The notes under the pieces were generated by a model. It ran no database searches and was not told the origin of the DNA. It saw only the letters and a list, made by a program, of their open reading frames with translations. From Limivivens faecihominis (GTDB lineage Bacteria > Bacillota > Clostridia > Lachnospirales > Lachnospiraceae), in the NCBI RefSeq assembly GCF_020686945.1, contig NZ_JAJEPR010000029.1:1-38332 (forward strand): 38,332 nucleotides of DNA, written 5' to 3'. Shown here piece by piece: positions 16,271 through 24,968 of the stretch; within the stretch, counting starts at the first letter, position 1; every line of letters starts with the position of its first letter. Position numbers and translations under genes: made by a program.

Positions 16271-17518
16271 ATGAAACGAAGAGTTGTGGTGACGGGTCTG
16301 GGCGCGGTGACTCCCATCGGAAACACCGCGGAAGCTTTCTGGGCAGGCGTGCGGGCCGGAAAGGTGGGCATCGGACCGATCACGAAATTTGATACGACGG
16401 ATTATAAAGTAAAAATCGCGGCGGAAGTGAAGGATTTTGACCCGAAGAGCCGGCTGGACGCGAAAGCGGCCCGGAGAATGGAGCTTTTTTCCCAGTATGC
16501 TGTGGCTGCGGCTCTGGAAGCTGTGGAAAATGCCAGCCTTTCCATGGAAGCGGAGGATCCCTACCGGGTGGGCGTCATCGTCGGCTCCGGCGTGGGGAGC
16601 CTCCAGGCCATGGAAGCAGCCGGTGAGAAAATCATAACGAAGGGCCCCAACCGGGTAGATCCCCTGCTGGTGCCGAAAATGATCACAAATATGGCGGCGG
16701 GAAACATCTCCATCGCTCTGGGAGCCAGAGGAAAATGCACGAATGTGGTGACGGCCTGCGCCACCGGAACTCACTGCATCGGGGACGCCTTCCGGGCGAT
16801 CCAGTACGGAGATGCGGACATCTGCCTGGCTGGAGGAACAGAGGGAGCCATCTGCCCCACCGGGGTAGCTGGATTTACGAACCTCACGGCTTTGAGCACG
16901 AACCCGGATCCCCTTCGCGCTTCGATTCCCTTTGACAAAGACCGTTCCGGTTTTGTGCTGGGAGAAGGTGCCGGTATTGTGGTTCTGGAGGAGCTCTCCC
17001 ATGCGAAAAAGAGGGGGGCAAAGATTCTGGCGGAGCTTGTGGGCTATGGAGCAACCTCCGATGCCTACCACATCACCTCTCCTCTGGAGGATGGAAGCGG
17101 CGCGGCCAAAGCGATGACGCTGGCTATGGAGGAGGCTGGAGTGCAGCCGGAGGAAGTGGAGTATATCAACGCCCACGGCACCGGTACCGCTCACAATGAC
17201 CTTTTTGAGACCCGGGCCATCAAGGCAGCTTTTGGGGAGGCGGCAAAAAAAGTTTCCATCAATTCCACGAAATCCATGACGGGCCATCTTCTGGGAGCGG
17301 CCGGAGGTGTGGAGTGTATCGTCTGCGTCAAGGCTCTTCAGGAGGGCTTCATCCATCAAACCATGGGAACGACCGAAACCGAGGGCGAGATGGATCTCGA
17401 TTACACGATCGGCGCACCGAAAGAGCGGAACATCCGCTATGCCATGAGCAATTCCCTGGGCTTTGGCGGCCACAACGCCACCATTCTTCTGAAGGCTTAC
17501 GAGGAGGAAGAAGCATGA
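16271..17518 (+). CDS. fabF: Beta-ketoacyl-ACP synthase II
   Basis: Elongation condensing enzyme, 415 residues. The Cys-His-His triad is Cys163 (VTACATGTH), His302 (NAHGTGTAHND) and His339 (SMTGHLLGAAG). ATG 16271 is preferred over ATG 16262 because CGGAGG ends at 16261, directly against 16262 and nine bases before 16271. The stop overlaps the accB start (ATGA). Confidence 0.97.
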   Translation: MKRRVVVTGLGAVTPIGNTAEAFWAGVRAGKVGIGPITKFDTTDYKVKIAAEVKDFDPKSRLDAKAARRMELFSQYAVAAALEAVENASLSMEAEDPYRVGVIVGSGVGSLQAMEAAGEKIITKGPNRVDPLLVPKMITNMAAGNISIALGARGKCTNVVTACATGTHCIGDAFRAIQYGDADICLAGGTEGAICPTGVAGFTNLTALSTNPDPLRASIPFDKDRSGFVLGEGAGIVVLEELSHAKKRGAKILAELVGYGATSDAYHITSPLEDGSGAAKAMTLAMEEAGVQPEEVEYINAHGTGTAHNDLFETRAIKAAFGEAAKKVSINSTKSMTGHLLGAAGGVECIVCVKALQEGFIHQTMGTTETEGEMDLDYTIGAPKERNIRYAMSNSLGFGGHNATILLKAYEEEEA

Positions 17519-17940
17519 ATTTTGAAGAAATGCTGCGGCTCATCGACAAGGTCTCCGATTCTTCCTTGAGTTCTTTTGAATATGAAACAGAAGAGCTGAA
17601 GCTTTCGATCCAGTGCGGGGAAAAAGCCGTGCTGACAGCGACTCCGGCAGTTTCAGAGACAGAGCTCCGAGAAAACGTTTCCGGAAAAAAGGAGGAGCCG
17701 CCGGAAGGAAAACTGGTCAAATCGCCGCTGGTAGGCACGTTTTATGCGGCACCTTCCCAGGACGCAGCCCCCTATGTGAAGGTGGGTGATCCGGTGAAAA
17801 AAGGCCAGGTGTTGGCTATCGTGGAAGCTATGAAGCTGATGAACGAGATCGAGAGCGATTTCGACGGAACGGTAGCGGAAGTCTATGTGAAAAACGGCGA
17901 GAGCGTCGAGTACGGAATGCCGCTTTTCCGGATTGTGTGA
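17515..17940 (+). CDS. accB: Biotin carboxyl carrier protein of acetyl-CoA carboxylase
   Basis: Protein of 141 residues: a helical N-terminal region, a linker of about 30 residues rich in charged residues, and a C-terminal biotinyl domain with the lysine in VEAMKLMNEI (Lys107). It shuttles carboxyl groups between AccC and the AccDA carboxyltransferase. The start codon overlaps the fabF stop, with GAGGAGG upstream. The 80 bases before fabZ show no clear terminator. Confidence 0.96.
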   Translation: MNFEEMLRLIDKVSDSSLSSFEYETEELKLSIQCGEKAVLTATPAVSETELRENVSGKKEEPPEGKLVKSPLVGTFYAAPSQDAAPYVKVGDPVKKGQVLAIVEAMKLMNEIESDFDGTVAEVYVKNGESVEYGMPLFRIV

Positions 17941-18020
17941 GCGGCTGTGTGGATGAAAAGCACAGAAAAATCTGCTTGTCATTGAATCGTTACAAATGCA
18001 GAACAGAAAGCAGGAAAGAT

Positions 18021-18449
18021 ATGAACAGTTTGAATGTCAAAGAAATCGAAGCCATTCTTCCCCACCGCCATCCCTTCCTTCTGGTGGATGCTATCGAGGA
18101 TTACGAGCCGGGAAAATATGCGGTGGGCTACAAATGTGTGACCTTCCGGGAAGATTTTTTCCAGGGGCATTTTCCGGAGGAGCCGGTGATGCCGGGCGTC
18201 CTGATTGTGGAGGCCCTGGCCCAGACCGGAGCGGTGGCGATCCTCTCCAAGCCGGAAAATCAGGGGAAAATCGCCTATTTTGGCGGGATTGAGAAGTGCC
18301 GCTTTAAACGGAAGGTCCGCCCCGGTGACAAAATCCGTCTGGAGACACGGATCATCCGGGAAAAAGGCCCCTTAGGCATCGGGGAAGCTATTGCAACGGT
18401 AGACGGAGAACTTGCAGTAAAAGCAGAGCTGACCTTTATGGTCGGCTGA
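18021..18449 (+). CDS. fabZ: 3-hydroxyacyl-ACP dehydratase
   Basis: Hot-dog-fold dehydratase of 142 residues. The signature LPHRHPFLLVD is followed by the catalytic His50 in FQGHFPEEPVMPG and Glu64 in VLIVEALAQ. ATG 18021 is chosen for its AGGAAAG site and for the family's length; earlier in-frame codons lie too far upstream. No separate FabA, FabM or FabN isomerase gene is present, so how unsaturated chains arise is not explained by this window. Confidence 0.96.
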   Translation: MNSLNVKEIEAILPHRHPFLLVDAIEDYEPGKYAVGYKCVTFREDFFQGHFPEEPVMPGVLIVEALAQTGAVAILSKPENQGKIAYFGGIEKCRFKRKVRPGDKIRLETRIIREKGPLGIGEAIATVDGELAVKAELTFMVG

Positions 18450-18466
18450 CAGACAAAGGTGAGGAT

Positions 18467-19828
18467 ATGATACAGAAATTGCTCATCGCCAATCGGGGCG
18501 AGATCGCTGTCCGCATCATACGGGCATGCAGGGAAATGGGAATTGCGACGGTGGCCGTCTATTCCGAGGCGGATCAGGACAGCCTCCACACACAGCTGGC
18601 GGACGAAGCGGTCTGCATCGGACCGGCGCCTTCCAAAGACAGTTATCTCAATATGGAGCGCATCTTAAGTGCGGCCCTTGTGACCGGAGCGGACGCCGTC
18701 CATCCGGGTTTCGGCTTTCTATCGGAAAACGCCCGCTTTGCAGAGGTCTGTGAGAAATGTAACCTTACCTTCGTGGGTCCTTCCTCCGAGGTGATTCGGG
18801 CTCTGGGAAACAAGCAGGTTGCCAGAAATACGATGGTTTCCGCCGGAATCCCGGTGATTCCCGGAACGGATCATCCCATTCTGGATGAAAAAGAGGGCGC
18901 AAAAGAAGCGGATCGGATCGGCTATCCCGTCATCATCAAGGCGGCTTTAGGCGGCGGTGGAAAGGGCATGCGTACGGCCTGGACGAGGGAAGAATTTTCC
19001 CAGGCCTTCCTCACGGCAAAAAAAGAGGCAGAGTCTGCCTTCGGCGACGGTACGATGTACATCGAGCATTTTGTGGAGCATCCCCGCCATATCGAGTTTC
19101 AGATTCTGGCGGACAGCCAGGGCCATGTGATTCATCTCGGGGAGCGGGACTGCTCTATCCAGCGGAATCACCAGAAAATGATCGAGGAGAGCCCTTCGGC
19201 TGCCATTTCCCCGAGACTCAGGAAAGTCATGGGAAAGGCGGCGGTGGGAGCGGCGAAGGCAGCAGGTTACGTCAATGCCGGAACGATTGAGTTTCTGCTG
19301 GAAGGAAACGGAAAGTTTTATTTTATGGAGATGAACACACGGATCCAGGTGGAGCATCCGGTGACGGAATTTGTGACGGGGCTTGATCTTGTGAAGGAAC
19401 AGCTTCGGATTGCCTCCGGACTGCCCTTGTCTGTGACGCAGAAGGAAGTACAGCTTTCCGGCCATGCGATCGAGTGCCGGATCAACGCTGAAAATCCCAA
19501 GAAAGGCTTTCGTCCTTCTCCAGGAAAAATTTCTGAGGTTCATTTTCCAGGGGGAAACGGAGTCCGGGTGGATACGGGAATCTACAGCGGTTATCAGGTG
19601 CCGCCCTACTACGATTCCATGGTGGCAAAGCTTATCGTCCACGGAAAAGACCGGGCCGAGGCTATTGCGAAAATGCGGAGCGCCCTGGGGGAGACGATTC
19701 TTGACGGCATCGACACGAACATCGACTACCAGTATGAGATTTTGAGCGATCCGGACTACCAGGCCGGAAACTTTGACATTGAATTTCTGAACACACACAG
19801 GATCGGAGGAATCAGCAATGGACTTTAA
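18467..19828 (+). CDS. accC: Biotin carboxylase subunit of acetyl-CoA carboxylase
   Basis: ATP-grasp enzyme of 453 residues that carboxylates the biotin on AccB. Recognised by IANRGEIAVRIIRACREMGI at the N-terminus, the glycine-rich loop GGGGKGM near residue 165, MNTRIQVEHPVTE near 290 and the C-terminal biotin carboxylase domain (GHAIECRINAE). It overlaps the accDA start by 11 bases. Confidence 0.97.
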   Translation: MIQKLLIANRGEIAVRIIRACREMGIATVAVYSEADQDSLHTQLADEAVCIGPAPSKDSYLNMERILSAALVTGADAVHPGFGFLSENARFAEVCEKCNLTFVGPSSEVIRALGNKQVARNTMVSAGIPVIPGTDHPILDEKEGAKEADRIGYPVIIKAALGGGGKGMRTAWTREEFSQAFLTAKKEAESAFGDGTMYIEHFVEHPRHIEFQILADSQGHVIHLGERDCSIQRNHQKMIEESPSAAISPRLRKVMGKAAVGAAKAAGYVNAGTIEFLLEGNGKFYFMEMNTRIQVEHPVTEFVTGLDLVKEQLRIASGLPLSVTQKEVQLSGHAIECRINAENPKKGFRPSPGKISEVHFPGGNGVRVDTGIYSGYQVPPYYDSMVAKLIVHGKDRAEAIAKMRSALGETILDGIDTNIDYQYEILSDPDYQAGNFDIEFLNTHRIGGISNGL

Positions 19829-21647
19829 GCAGAACTTTAAACGGACTGTAAACATTGGAATCCTGCGGAAAAGGAACCCGGAGATTCCCGACGGACTCAT
19901 GAAGCGGTGTAAGGTCTGCAGATCAGCGGTTTTTGTGGAGGAGGCCAGACAGAATCTGGATATCTGCCCGCGGTGCGGCACCTATTTCCGGATGCATGCC
20001 CGCCGCCGGATCGAGCAGATGCTGGATGAGGGGAGTTTTGAGGAGTGGGACACCGATCTCAATGAAAAAAATCCCCTGGGTTATCGAGGCTATCCCGATA
20101 AGATCGCGGATCTTCGGGAAAAGACCGGCCTTGACGAGGCCGTACTCACAGGAAAAGGCCGGATCAACGGGCTTCCCACGGTTTTCGGCGTCTGCGACAG
20201 CCGCTTTCTCATGGCGAGCATGGGGGAAGTGGTGGGAGAAAAGATCACCAGAGCGGTGGAACGGGCAACAAAAGACCGCTTGCCGGTGATCTTTTTTATT
20301 TGCTCCGGCGGGGCCAGGATGCAGGAGGGTATGACCTCCCTCATGCAGATGGCAAAAACGGCTGCGGCCTTTCGCCGCCACAGCGATGCCGGCCTTCTCT
20401 CGGTCAACGTGCTGACGAATCCCACGACCGGCGGGGTAACGGCGAGTTTTGCCATGCTGGGGGATATTATTCTGGCGGAGCCTGGCGCTCTGATCGGCTT
20501 TGCAGGTCCTCGGGTTATCGAGCAGACCATCGGCCAGAAGCTCCCGGCGGGCTTCCAGAGCTCGGAGTTTCTCCTGGAGCACGGTTTCCTCGACGGGATT
20601 GTGGAGAGGAAAGAGATGAAGGAGACACTGCAGCGGATTTTGAGGCTGCATGGCGGGGCAGCAAAAATACCATGGAAAGAGCAAGATTTGGCAAAGACAG
20701 AAAAGCTGCCATCGGATGGAAAATGCTTTCAGACAGGTTCCGAAACGGAATCGTTGATTCCAGATCCTGCTTCGACTGCAACTGTATTTGTCACACCAGC
20801 CGCCCGCATCTCATCCCTCCGCCACTCCCTCTCCACCGTCTTCGCCCGCCGCACCCCCGCAGAAAAACTGGAGGCCTGGGATCATGTCACTCTGGCCCGG
20901 TCGGCGGAACGGCCGCGAAGCGCAGATTTCCTGCCCCTCCTTTTCGACGGTTTCCTGGAACTTCATGGAGATCGCTGTTTCCGGGACGACCCTTCGGTCA
21001 TCGGCGGCCTGGCCTTTTTCGAGGGACAGCCTGTGACGGTCATTGCCCAGGAAAAAGGCCACGGCACGAAAGAAAATGTGAAACGCAATTTCGGTATGGT
21101 TTCCCCGGAGGGCTACCGGAAAGCCCGGCGTCTCATGAAGCAGGCAGAAAAATTTCACCGGCCGGTTCTGTTTTTCGTGGATACGCCGGGAGCCTTCTGC
21201 GGCATGGAAGCAGAAGAGCGGGGGCAGGGGGAAGCCATCGCCCGGAGCCTTTATGAGCTTTCCGTCCTGAAGGTTCCTGTTCTTTCTATAATAATAGGAG
21301 AGGGCGGCAGCGGCGGAGCTCTGGCCTTTGCCCTGGCGGACGAGGTCTGGATGGTGGAGCATGCGGTTTATTCGATTCTTTCCCCGGAGGGCTTTGCCTC
21401 GATTCTGTGGAAGGACAGCTCCAGAGCCCGGGAGGCCGCAAAAGTCATGGGCCTGACTGCCGATCAGCTGAAGAAACAGGGTATGGTGGAGGAAGTGATT
21501 CCCGAGGAGAGGCCTCTCACCCTGGAAAACCTTCCGCTCAGGGCCGGCCGCATGCGGGAAGGAATCCGTCTGTTTCTGAACACCTACGGGACTTTTTCCG
21601 AGGAAGAGCTTCTCGCTCATCGCTGGGAGCGCTTCCGCACAAAATAA
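19818..21647 (+). CDS. accDA: Fused acetyl-CoA carboxylase carboxyltransferase beta-alpha (AccD-AccA)
   Basis: One continuous frame of 609 residues holds both carboxyltransferase subunits, which are separate proteins in most bacteria. Residues 1-285 are AccD: a Cys4 zinc ribbon (Cys31, Cys34, Cys50, Cys53), then the crotonase-fold region with FFICSGGARMQEG and TNPTTGGVTASFAMLGD. Residues 340-605 are AccA: LEAWDHVTLAR, FDGFLELHGDR, FFVDTPGAFCGMEAEERGQ and GEGGSGGALAFALAD. A linker of about 55 residues (285-340), rich in Ser, Thr, Pro and Ala, joins them. Its DNA between about 20805 and 20870 is unusually C-rich on the coding strand. Last enzyme gene of the operon; it supplies malonyl-CoA. Confidence 0.95.
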   Translation: MDFKQNFKRTVNIGILRKRNPEIPDGLMKRCKVCRSAVFVEEARQNLDICPRCGTYFRMHARRRIEQMLDEGSFEEWDTDLNEKNPLGYRGYPDKIADLREKTGLDEAVLTGKGRINGLPTVFGVCDSRFLMASMGEVVGEKITRAVERATKDRLPVIFFICSGGARMQEGMTSLMQMAKTAAAFRRHSDAGLLSVNVLTNPTTGGVTASFAMLGDIILAEPGALIGFAGPRVIEQTIGQKLPAGFQSSEFLLEHGFLDGIVERKEMKETLQRILRLHGGAAKIPWKEQDLAKTEKLPSDGKCFQTGSETESLIPDPASTATVFVTPAARISSLRHSLSTVFARRTPAEKLEAWDHVTLARSAERPRSADFLPLLFDGFLELHGDRCFRDDPSVIGGLAFFEGQPVTVIAQEKGHGTKENVKRNFGMVSPEGYRKARRLMKQAEKFHRPVLFFVDTPGAFCGMEAEERGQGEAIARSLYELSVLKVPVLSIIIGEGGSGGALAFALADEVWMVEHAVYSILSPEGFASILWKDSSRAREAAKVMGLTADQLKKQGMVEEVIPEERPLTLENLPLRAGRMREGIRLFLNTYGTFSEEELLAHRWERFRTK

Positions 21648-21648
21648 A

Positions 21649-21685
21649 AATTTCCGTATGCAAAAAAAGGAAATTGTGGTATAAT
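21649..21685 (+). promoter_or_regulatory. Extended -10 promoter and inverted repeat before the MarR gene
   Basis: TGG-TATAAT (21677-21685) is an extended -10 with a perfect hexamer; the -35 is weak. AATTTCC (21649-21655) and GGAAATT (21669-21675) form a perfect inverted repeat covering the -35 area, a possible operator. The repeat starts right after the accDA stop and may instead act as a weak terminator. Confidence 0.5.
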
Positions 21686-21749
21686 CCATGAATATTAGAG
21701 GGGCAGAAGCGAAAAAAGCGAAGCCCCGCTGAACAGGGAGGAGCAGAGT

Positions 21750-22187
21750 GTGGGAAACGGGAAAGTGATAAATGATGTGCTGGTCCATCTGTTTAATGAG
21801 GTCTGGCAGCTGGAAAAAAGCGCGCTGACTGCGGGAGAATTTAAAGATCTTACCTATAACGATATGCATATCATTGAGGCCGTGGGCCTGGATGGACAGA
21901 AAATGTCAGATATTGCGGCTGCTCTGCATATTACGGTGGGGTCTCTCACGACTTCCATGAATGGCCTGGTGAAAAAAGGCTACACGGAACGGGAGCGGAG
22001 TGGCAAGGACCGGCGGGTGGTTTACATCCATCTGACGGCGAAGGGCAAAAAAGCCTACGAACATCATGCAGAATTTCACCGCCGGATGACGGAAGAGATC
22101 ATGCGGCAGCTGGAGGGAGACGAACTCACTGTGCTGGAGAAGGCTCTCACCGGTCTGGTGGATTTTTTTGAACAGTATGAGGGGTAA
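21750..22187 (+). CDS. MarR-family transcriptional regulator, probable FabT-like repressor
   Basis: Winged-helix regulator of 145 residues. The recognition region is MSDIAAALHITVGSLTTSMNGLVKKG, followed by the wing with GKDRRVVYIHLT. It starts at GTG 21750 with AGGGAGGAG 6-7 bases upstream. Genomic association with the fab-acc cluster and the FabT-like palindrome at 12332-12344 suggest it controls fatty acid synthesis, with acyl-ACP as co-repressor in the FabT model. It lies at the end of the cluster with its own promoter; FabT in streptococci sits near the start. The role is an inference. Confidence 0.85.
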   Translation: MGNGKVINDVLVHLFNEVWQLEKSALTAGEFKDLTYNDMHIIEAVGLDGQKMSDIAAALHITVGSLTTSMNGLVKKGYTERERSGKDRRVVYIHLTAKGKKAYEHHAEFHRRMTEEIMRQLEGDELTVLEKALTGLVDFFEQYEG

Positions 22188-22359
22188 AAATGACGCCCAA
22201 ATGTGGATAAATCAACGGAAAAACAATATCGAGGTGGATAAGGTGAAAGGTTTTATGGTCGTCCTCTATATTCACAGTCAGGACGGAGCAAAAGGAAGAC
22301 AGGGCTTTCTGAAAACTTCGTACCTGAAAGAAATATAATAACAAAAGAGGGAAAAACAA

Positions 22360-23718
22360 ATGACAGCACAGATTTTAGCACTGATCATATTCCTGGCCAT
22401 GTTTGTCCTGATTATTCTGGAAGTATGGGACAGGCATCTGATCACTCTGGGCTGCGGCCTGCTGACACTGGTCCTGGTATTCGGACTCGGTATGCGGAGC
22501 ATGAGCGCAGTCTGGGAAACACTGAATGTGAAAAGCATTTTCACCACGGCCTTCTGGTATGCCGCCGGAGAGTCCTCTGAGGCTTCCTCAGGCATCAACT
22601 GGCAGACGATCATTTTCATCGCCGGAATGATGATTATGGTAGAAGGTATGGCAAGAGTCGGATTTTTCCGCTGGCTCTGCATGCGTCTCGCAAAGCTGGT
22701 AAAATACCAGGTCATCCCTATTTTTATGACCTTCATGGTATTATCCTTTGTACTGGCCATGTTCATCGACAGTATCACGGTTATCCTGTTCCTGGCAGCC
22801 GTAACCATCGAGCTTTCCAAGCTCCTGGAATTCAACCCGGTTCCGATGATCCTTTCTGAGATCTTCTGCGCGAACCTGGGAGGCTCCGCTACGATGTGCG
22901 GTGATCCGCCTAACATCATTATCGGTACATCCTTAGGATTTACCTTTATGGATTTCATCAAGAACACCGGACTGATTGCAGTTATAGCCCTGGTTGTTGT
23001 GGTAATCTATTTTTATTTCATCTTCCACAAAGAGCTGGAGAAAAACGGCGCGGCGAAAAAAGACCCGTCCCAGTATCCGGACCCGGCGGAAGCCATCACC
23101 AGCAAAGGCGGTTTTATCGCCAGCTCCGTGATCTTCCTCTTTGCAGTGGTTCTTCTGGTGACTCACGCCCAGACCGGACTTACGGTTTCCACTATCGGTG
23201 TCTGTATTGCGGCAGCTACCCTGATCGCGGCCGGAAAAGAAGGCCCGGGACTTTTAAAGAAGATCGATTATCAGACGCTTCTCTTCTTTATCGGCCTTTT
23301 CGTTGTTGTAGGAGGCCTGGAGCAGACTGGTGTCCTGAAGATTCTTGCCGGTATCATTGAGAAAGTCAGCGGCGGAAATATCGCTCTGATGATTGCGATT
23401 ATCGTCATCGTTTCCGCGGTTGCCAGCGCCTTCATCGACAACATTCCGTTTGCAGCAACAATGATCCCGGTTATTACCAACCTGGCAGCAACCACTCCTG
23501 GTATTGATATCACGATTCTTTCCTGGGCATTGGCCATGGGAACGGATATCGGAGGAAGCGCCACTCCCATCGGAGCTTCCGCAAACGTTGTCGGTATCGC
23601 TACCGCAGCAAAAGAAGGACATATCATCAAATGGGGTAAATACTGTAAGGCCATGGCACCGGCTACGGTGATCGTCATTGCAGTATCCCTCGTTATGATT
23701 TATGTGAGATATCTATAA
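22360..23718 (+). CDS. ArsB/NhaD/SLC13 superfamily permease
   Basis: Membrane protein of 452 residues with about eleven helices in two repeated halves (ion transporter superfamily). The hairpin motif GGSATMCGDPPNIIIGTSLG near residues 177-196 and the matching GGSATPIGASANVVG near 390-404 mark the two substrate-binding re-entrant loops. Family members move anions, dicarboxylates, arsenite or exchange Na+ for H+; the substrate cannot be decided here and no arsenic genes are adjacent. The 170 bases upstream show no clear promoter, so transcription may continue from the MarR gene. The kinase-like gene follows after 19 bases. Confidence 0.85.
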   Translation: MTAQILALIIFLAMFVLIILEVWDRHLITLGCGLLTLVLVFGLGMRSMSAVWETLNVKSIFTTAFWYAAGESSEASSGINWQTIIFIAGMMIMVEGMARVGFFRWLCMRLAKLVKYQVIPIFMTFMVLSFVLAMFIDSITVILFLAAVTIELSKLLEFNPVPMILSEIFCANLGGSATMCGDPPNIIIGTSLGFTFMDFIKNTGLIAVIALVVVVIYFYFIFHKELEKNGAAKKDPSQYPDPAEAITSKGGFIASSVIFLFAVVLLVTHAQTGLTVSTIGVCIAAATLIAAGKEGPGLLKKIDYQTLLFFIGLFVVVGGLEQTGVLKILAGIIEKVSGGNIALMIAIIVIVSAVASAFIDNIPFAATMIPVITNLAATTPGIDITILSWALAMGTDIGGSATPIGASANVVGIATAAKEGHIIKWGKYCKAMAPATVIVIAVSLVMIYVRYL

Positions 23719-23737
23719 AAGTAAGGGGGAGATTCGT

Positions 23738-24340
23738 ATGAAAAAGAAACAGCTGATCATTTCTGTAGGACGTGAGTTCGGAAGCGGCGGTCATGAGATC
23801 GCCCAGGGCCTGGCGGATCATTACGGCCTGACCATGTATGACCACGACCTCTTAAAAGAGATCGCAGCGAAGAAAAACTTAAACGGCGATGAGCTGACAG
23901 CCTACGACGAGGTAAAATGGAATCGTTTCCTGTACCGCACGGTCCGTGGCTTAAACAGCTCTCCGGAGCAGAATGTGGCAAATCTGCAGTTTGAGTATCT
24001 TCGTGAAAAAGCCAAAGCAGGAGATTCCTTCGTGGTAGTAGGACGCTGCTCCGAGACCATCCTCCGGGAATACAAATGCCTGGTGTCCATCTTCGTGGGC
24101 GGCGACATCAGCAAGAAGGCAGAGCGTGTCATGAAGTATTACAATATGACCGAAAAAGAAGCCCGGGAGTTCATGAAAGAAAAGGACAAACGAAGAAAAC
24201 AGTACCACAACCGCTACTGTGAGATCGCCTGGGGAGATTCCCGGAACTATGATCTCTCCATCAACAGCAGCAGACTCGGCATCGATGGCACGATTCAGAC
24301 TCTGATCCAGTACATTGACGCCCGTATTGCTATCATGTAA
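23738..24340 (+). CDS. Cytidylate kinase-like family protein
   Basis: Protein of 200 residues of the Cytidylate_kin2/AAA_18 type. The N-terminal P-loop-like segment is ISVGREFGSGGHEIAQGLA; YDHDLLKEIA and a VVVGRCSETIL segment near residues 98-108 follow, then a basic lid region (KDKRRKQYHNRYC). True Cmk enzymes are somewhat longer, and the natural substrate of this sub-family is not well defined. It is co-transcribed with the permease. GGGGGAG lies upstream of the ATG. Confidence 0.8.
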   Translation: MKKKQLIISVGREFGSGGHEIAQGLADHYGLTMYDHDLLKEIAAKKNLNGDELTAYDEVKWNRFLYRTVRGLNSSPEQNVANLQFEYLREKAKAGDSFVVVGRCSETILREYKCLVSIFVGGDISKKAERVMKYYNMTEKEAREFMKEKDKRRKQYHNRYCEIAWGDSRNYDLSINSSRLGIDGTIQTLIQYIDARIAIM

Positions 24341-24354
24341 AAAGCAAAAAAATG

Positions 24355-24386
24355 CCTCCGGTCAAATATGACCGGAGGTGTTTTTT
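24355..24386. terminator. Bidirectional terminator between convergent genes
   Basis: A perfect 10-base stem CCTCCGGTCA/TGACCGGAGG with an AATA loop. It is followed by TTTTTT on the plus strand and preceded by a run of A, so it serves both the kinase-like gene and the convergent BlaI-type gene. Confidence 0.93.
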
Positions 24387-24795
24387 ATAACTTTTTCTTA
24401 TATTCAGCAAGCATCTGTTCCAGTTCTTCGATCTCTTTTTTCACCCGCTCGCGGTCGGTTTCCGCGTCGAAAAGGGTGGTGAGAAGAGCGGTCTTGGAAA
24501 TGGTTTTGTTCAGGCGTTCCAGATCCTGAGAAAACTGAGATGCGATAAATTCGTCATGAGAGATGATGGGACGGTAGCTTCTGGAGAGAACCGTTCCGCT
24601 GTAAACGATGTCAGCTACTTCGATGATTTTCTGGCCGAGGAGCTTTCTTAAAACGGCCTGAACGGTGTTCATGGTCAGATCAGGGTTTGCGCCTACGATC
24701 TCAGAGGCAGTCATGGGCTTTTCACCGTTCCAGAGGACTTCCAGAACATCCTGTTCACGTCTGGTGGGGGACCAGGTTTTTCCTTTTGTGGGCAT
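24385..24795 (-). CDS. BlaI/MecI-family transcriptional repressor
   Basis: Winged-helix repressor of 136 residues. The N-terminal part, TRREQDVLEVLWNGEKPMTASEIV followed by TMNTVQAVLRKLLGQKII, matches the BlaI/MecI DNA-binding domain. The C-terminal half is a long charged helix (ETDRERVKKEIEELEQMLAEY) for dimerisation. No BlaR-type sensor protease is adjacent, so induction would use another route. AAGGAAG lies ten bases before the ATG on the minus strand. It is divergent from an ABC exporter pair, which is a likely target. The ligand is unknown. Confidence 0.88.
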   Translation of the reverse strand: MPTKGKTWSPTRREQDVLEVLWNGEKPMTASEIVGANPDLTMNTVQAVLRKLLGQKIIEVADIVYSGTVLSRSYRPIISHDEFIASQFSQDLERLNKTISKTALLTTLFDAETDRERVKKEIEELEQMLAEYKKKL

Positions 24796-24855
24796 AGTGG
24801 CGGCACTTCCTTTCTTGCAGCTGCGGAAAAGCTTTTCCGCATGTTCTTCAACAAT

Positions 24856-24906
24856 AAAGTATCTTGGTTACTTTGGATTTTATATCAAAACAGTGGGAAT
24901 TGTCAA
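24856..24906 (-). promoter_or_regulatory. Promoter and palindrome of the BlaI-type gene
   Basis: On the minus strand TTGACA (24906-24901), 16-base spacer, TATAAA (24884-24879). Just downstream, AAAGTA (24856-24861) and TACTTT (24869-24874) form an inverted repeat near the start of transcription, suited to autorepression. Its AGTA/TACT core is shared with the palindrome at the ABC promoter. Confidence 0.55.
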
Positions 24907-24968
24907 TAAAAAATTATATTAAAGCAGCGCATGAAAGTGTGAAAAATCTGTGTTTTCTACATAAAAAA

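Noticed and set aside
16199..17473. 424-codon minus-strand frame opposite fabF
   Set aside because: Shadow of a well-defined gene with all catalytic residues; no promoter or ribosome site on the minus strand.
18947..19981. 344-codon minus-strand frame opposite accC
   Set aside because: Antisense shadow across accC and accDA with no family features.
20811..21869. 352-codon minus-strand frame opposite accDA and marR
   Set aside because: Antisense shadow spanning two real genes and a promoter region.
22177..22338. 53-codon frame overlapping the end of the MarR gene
   Set aside because: No ribosome binding site before its ATG, no recognisable feature, and it begins inside the MarR coding sequence; a chance frame is more likely.
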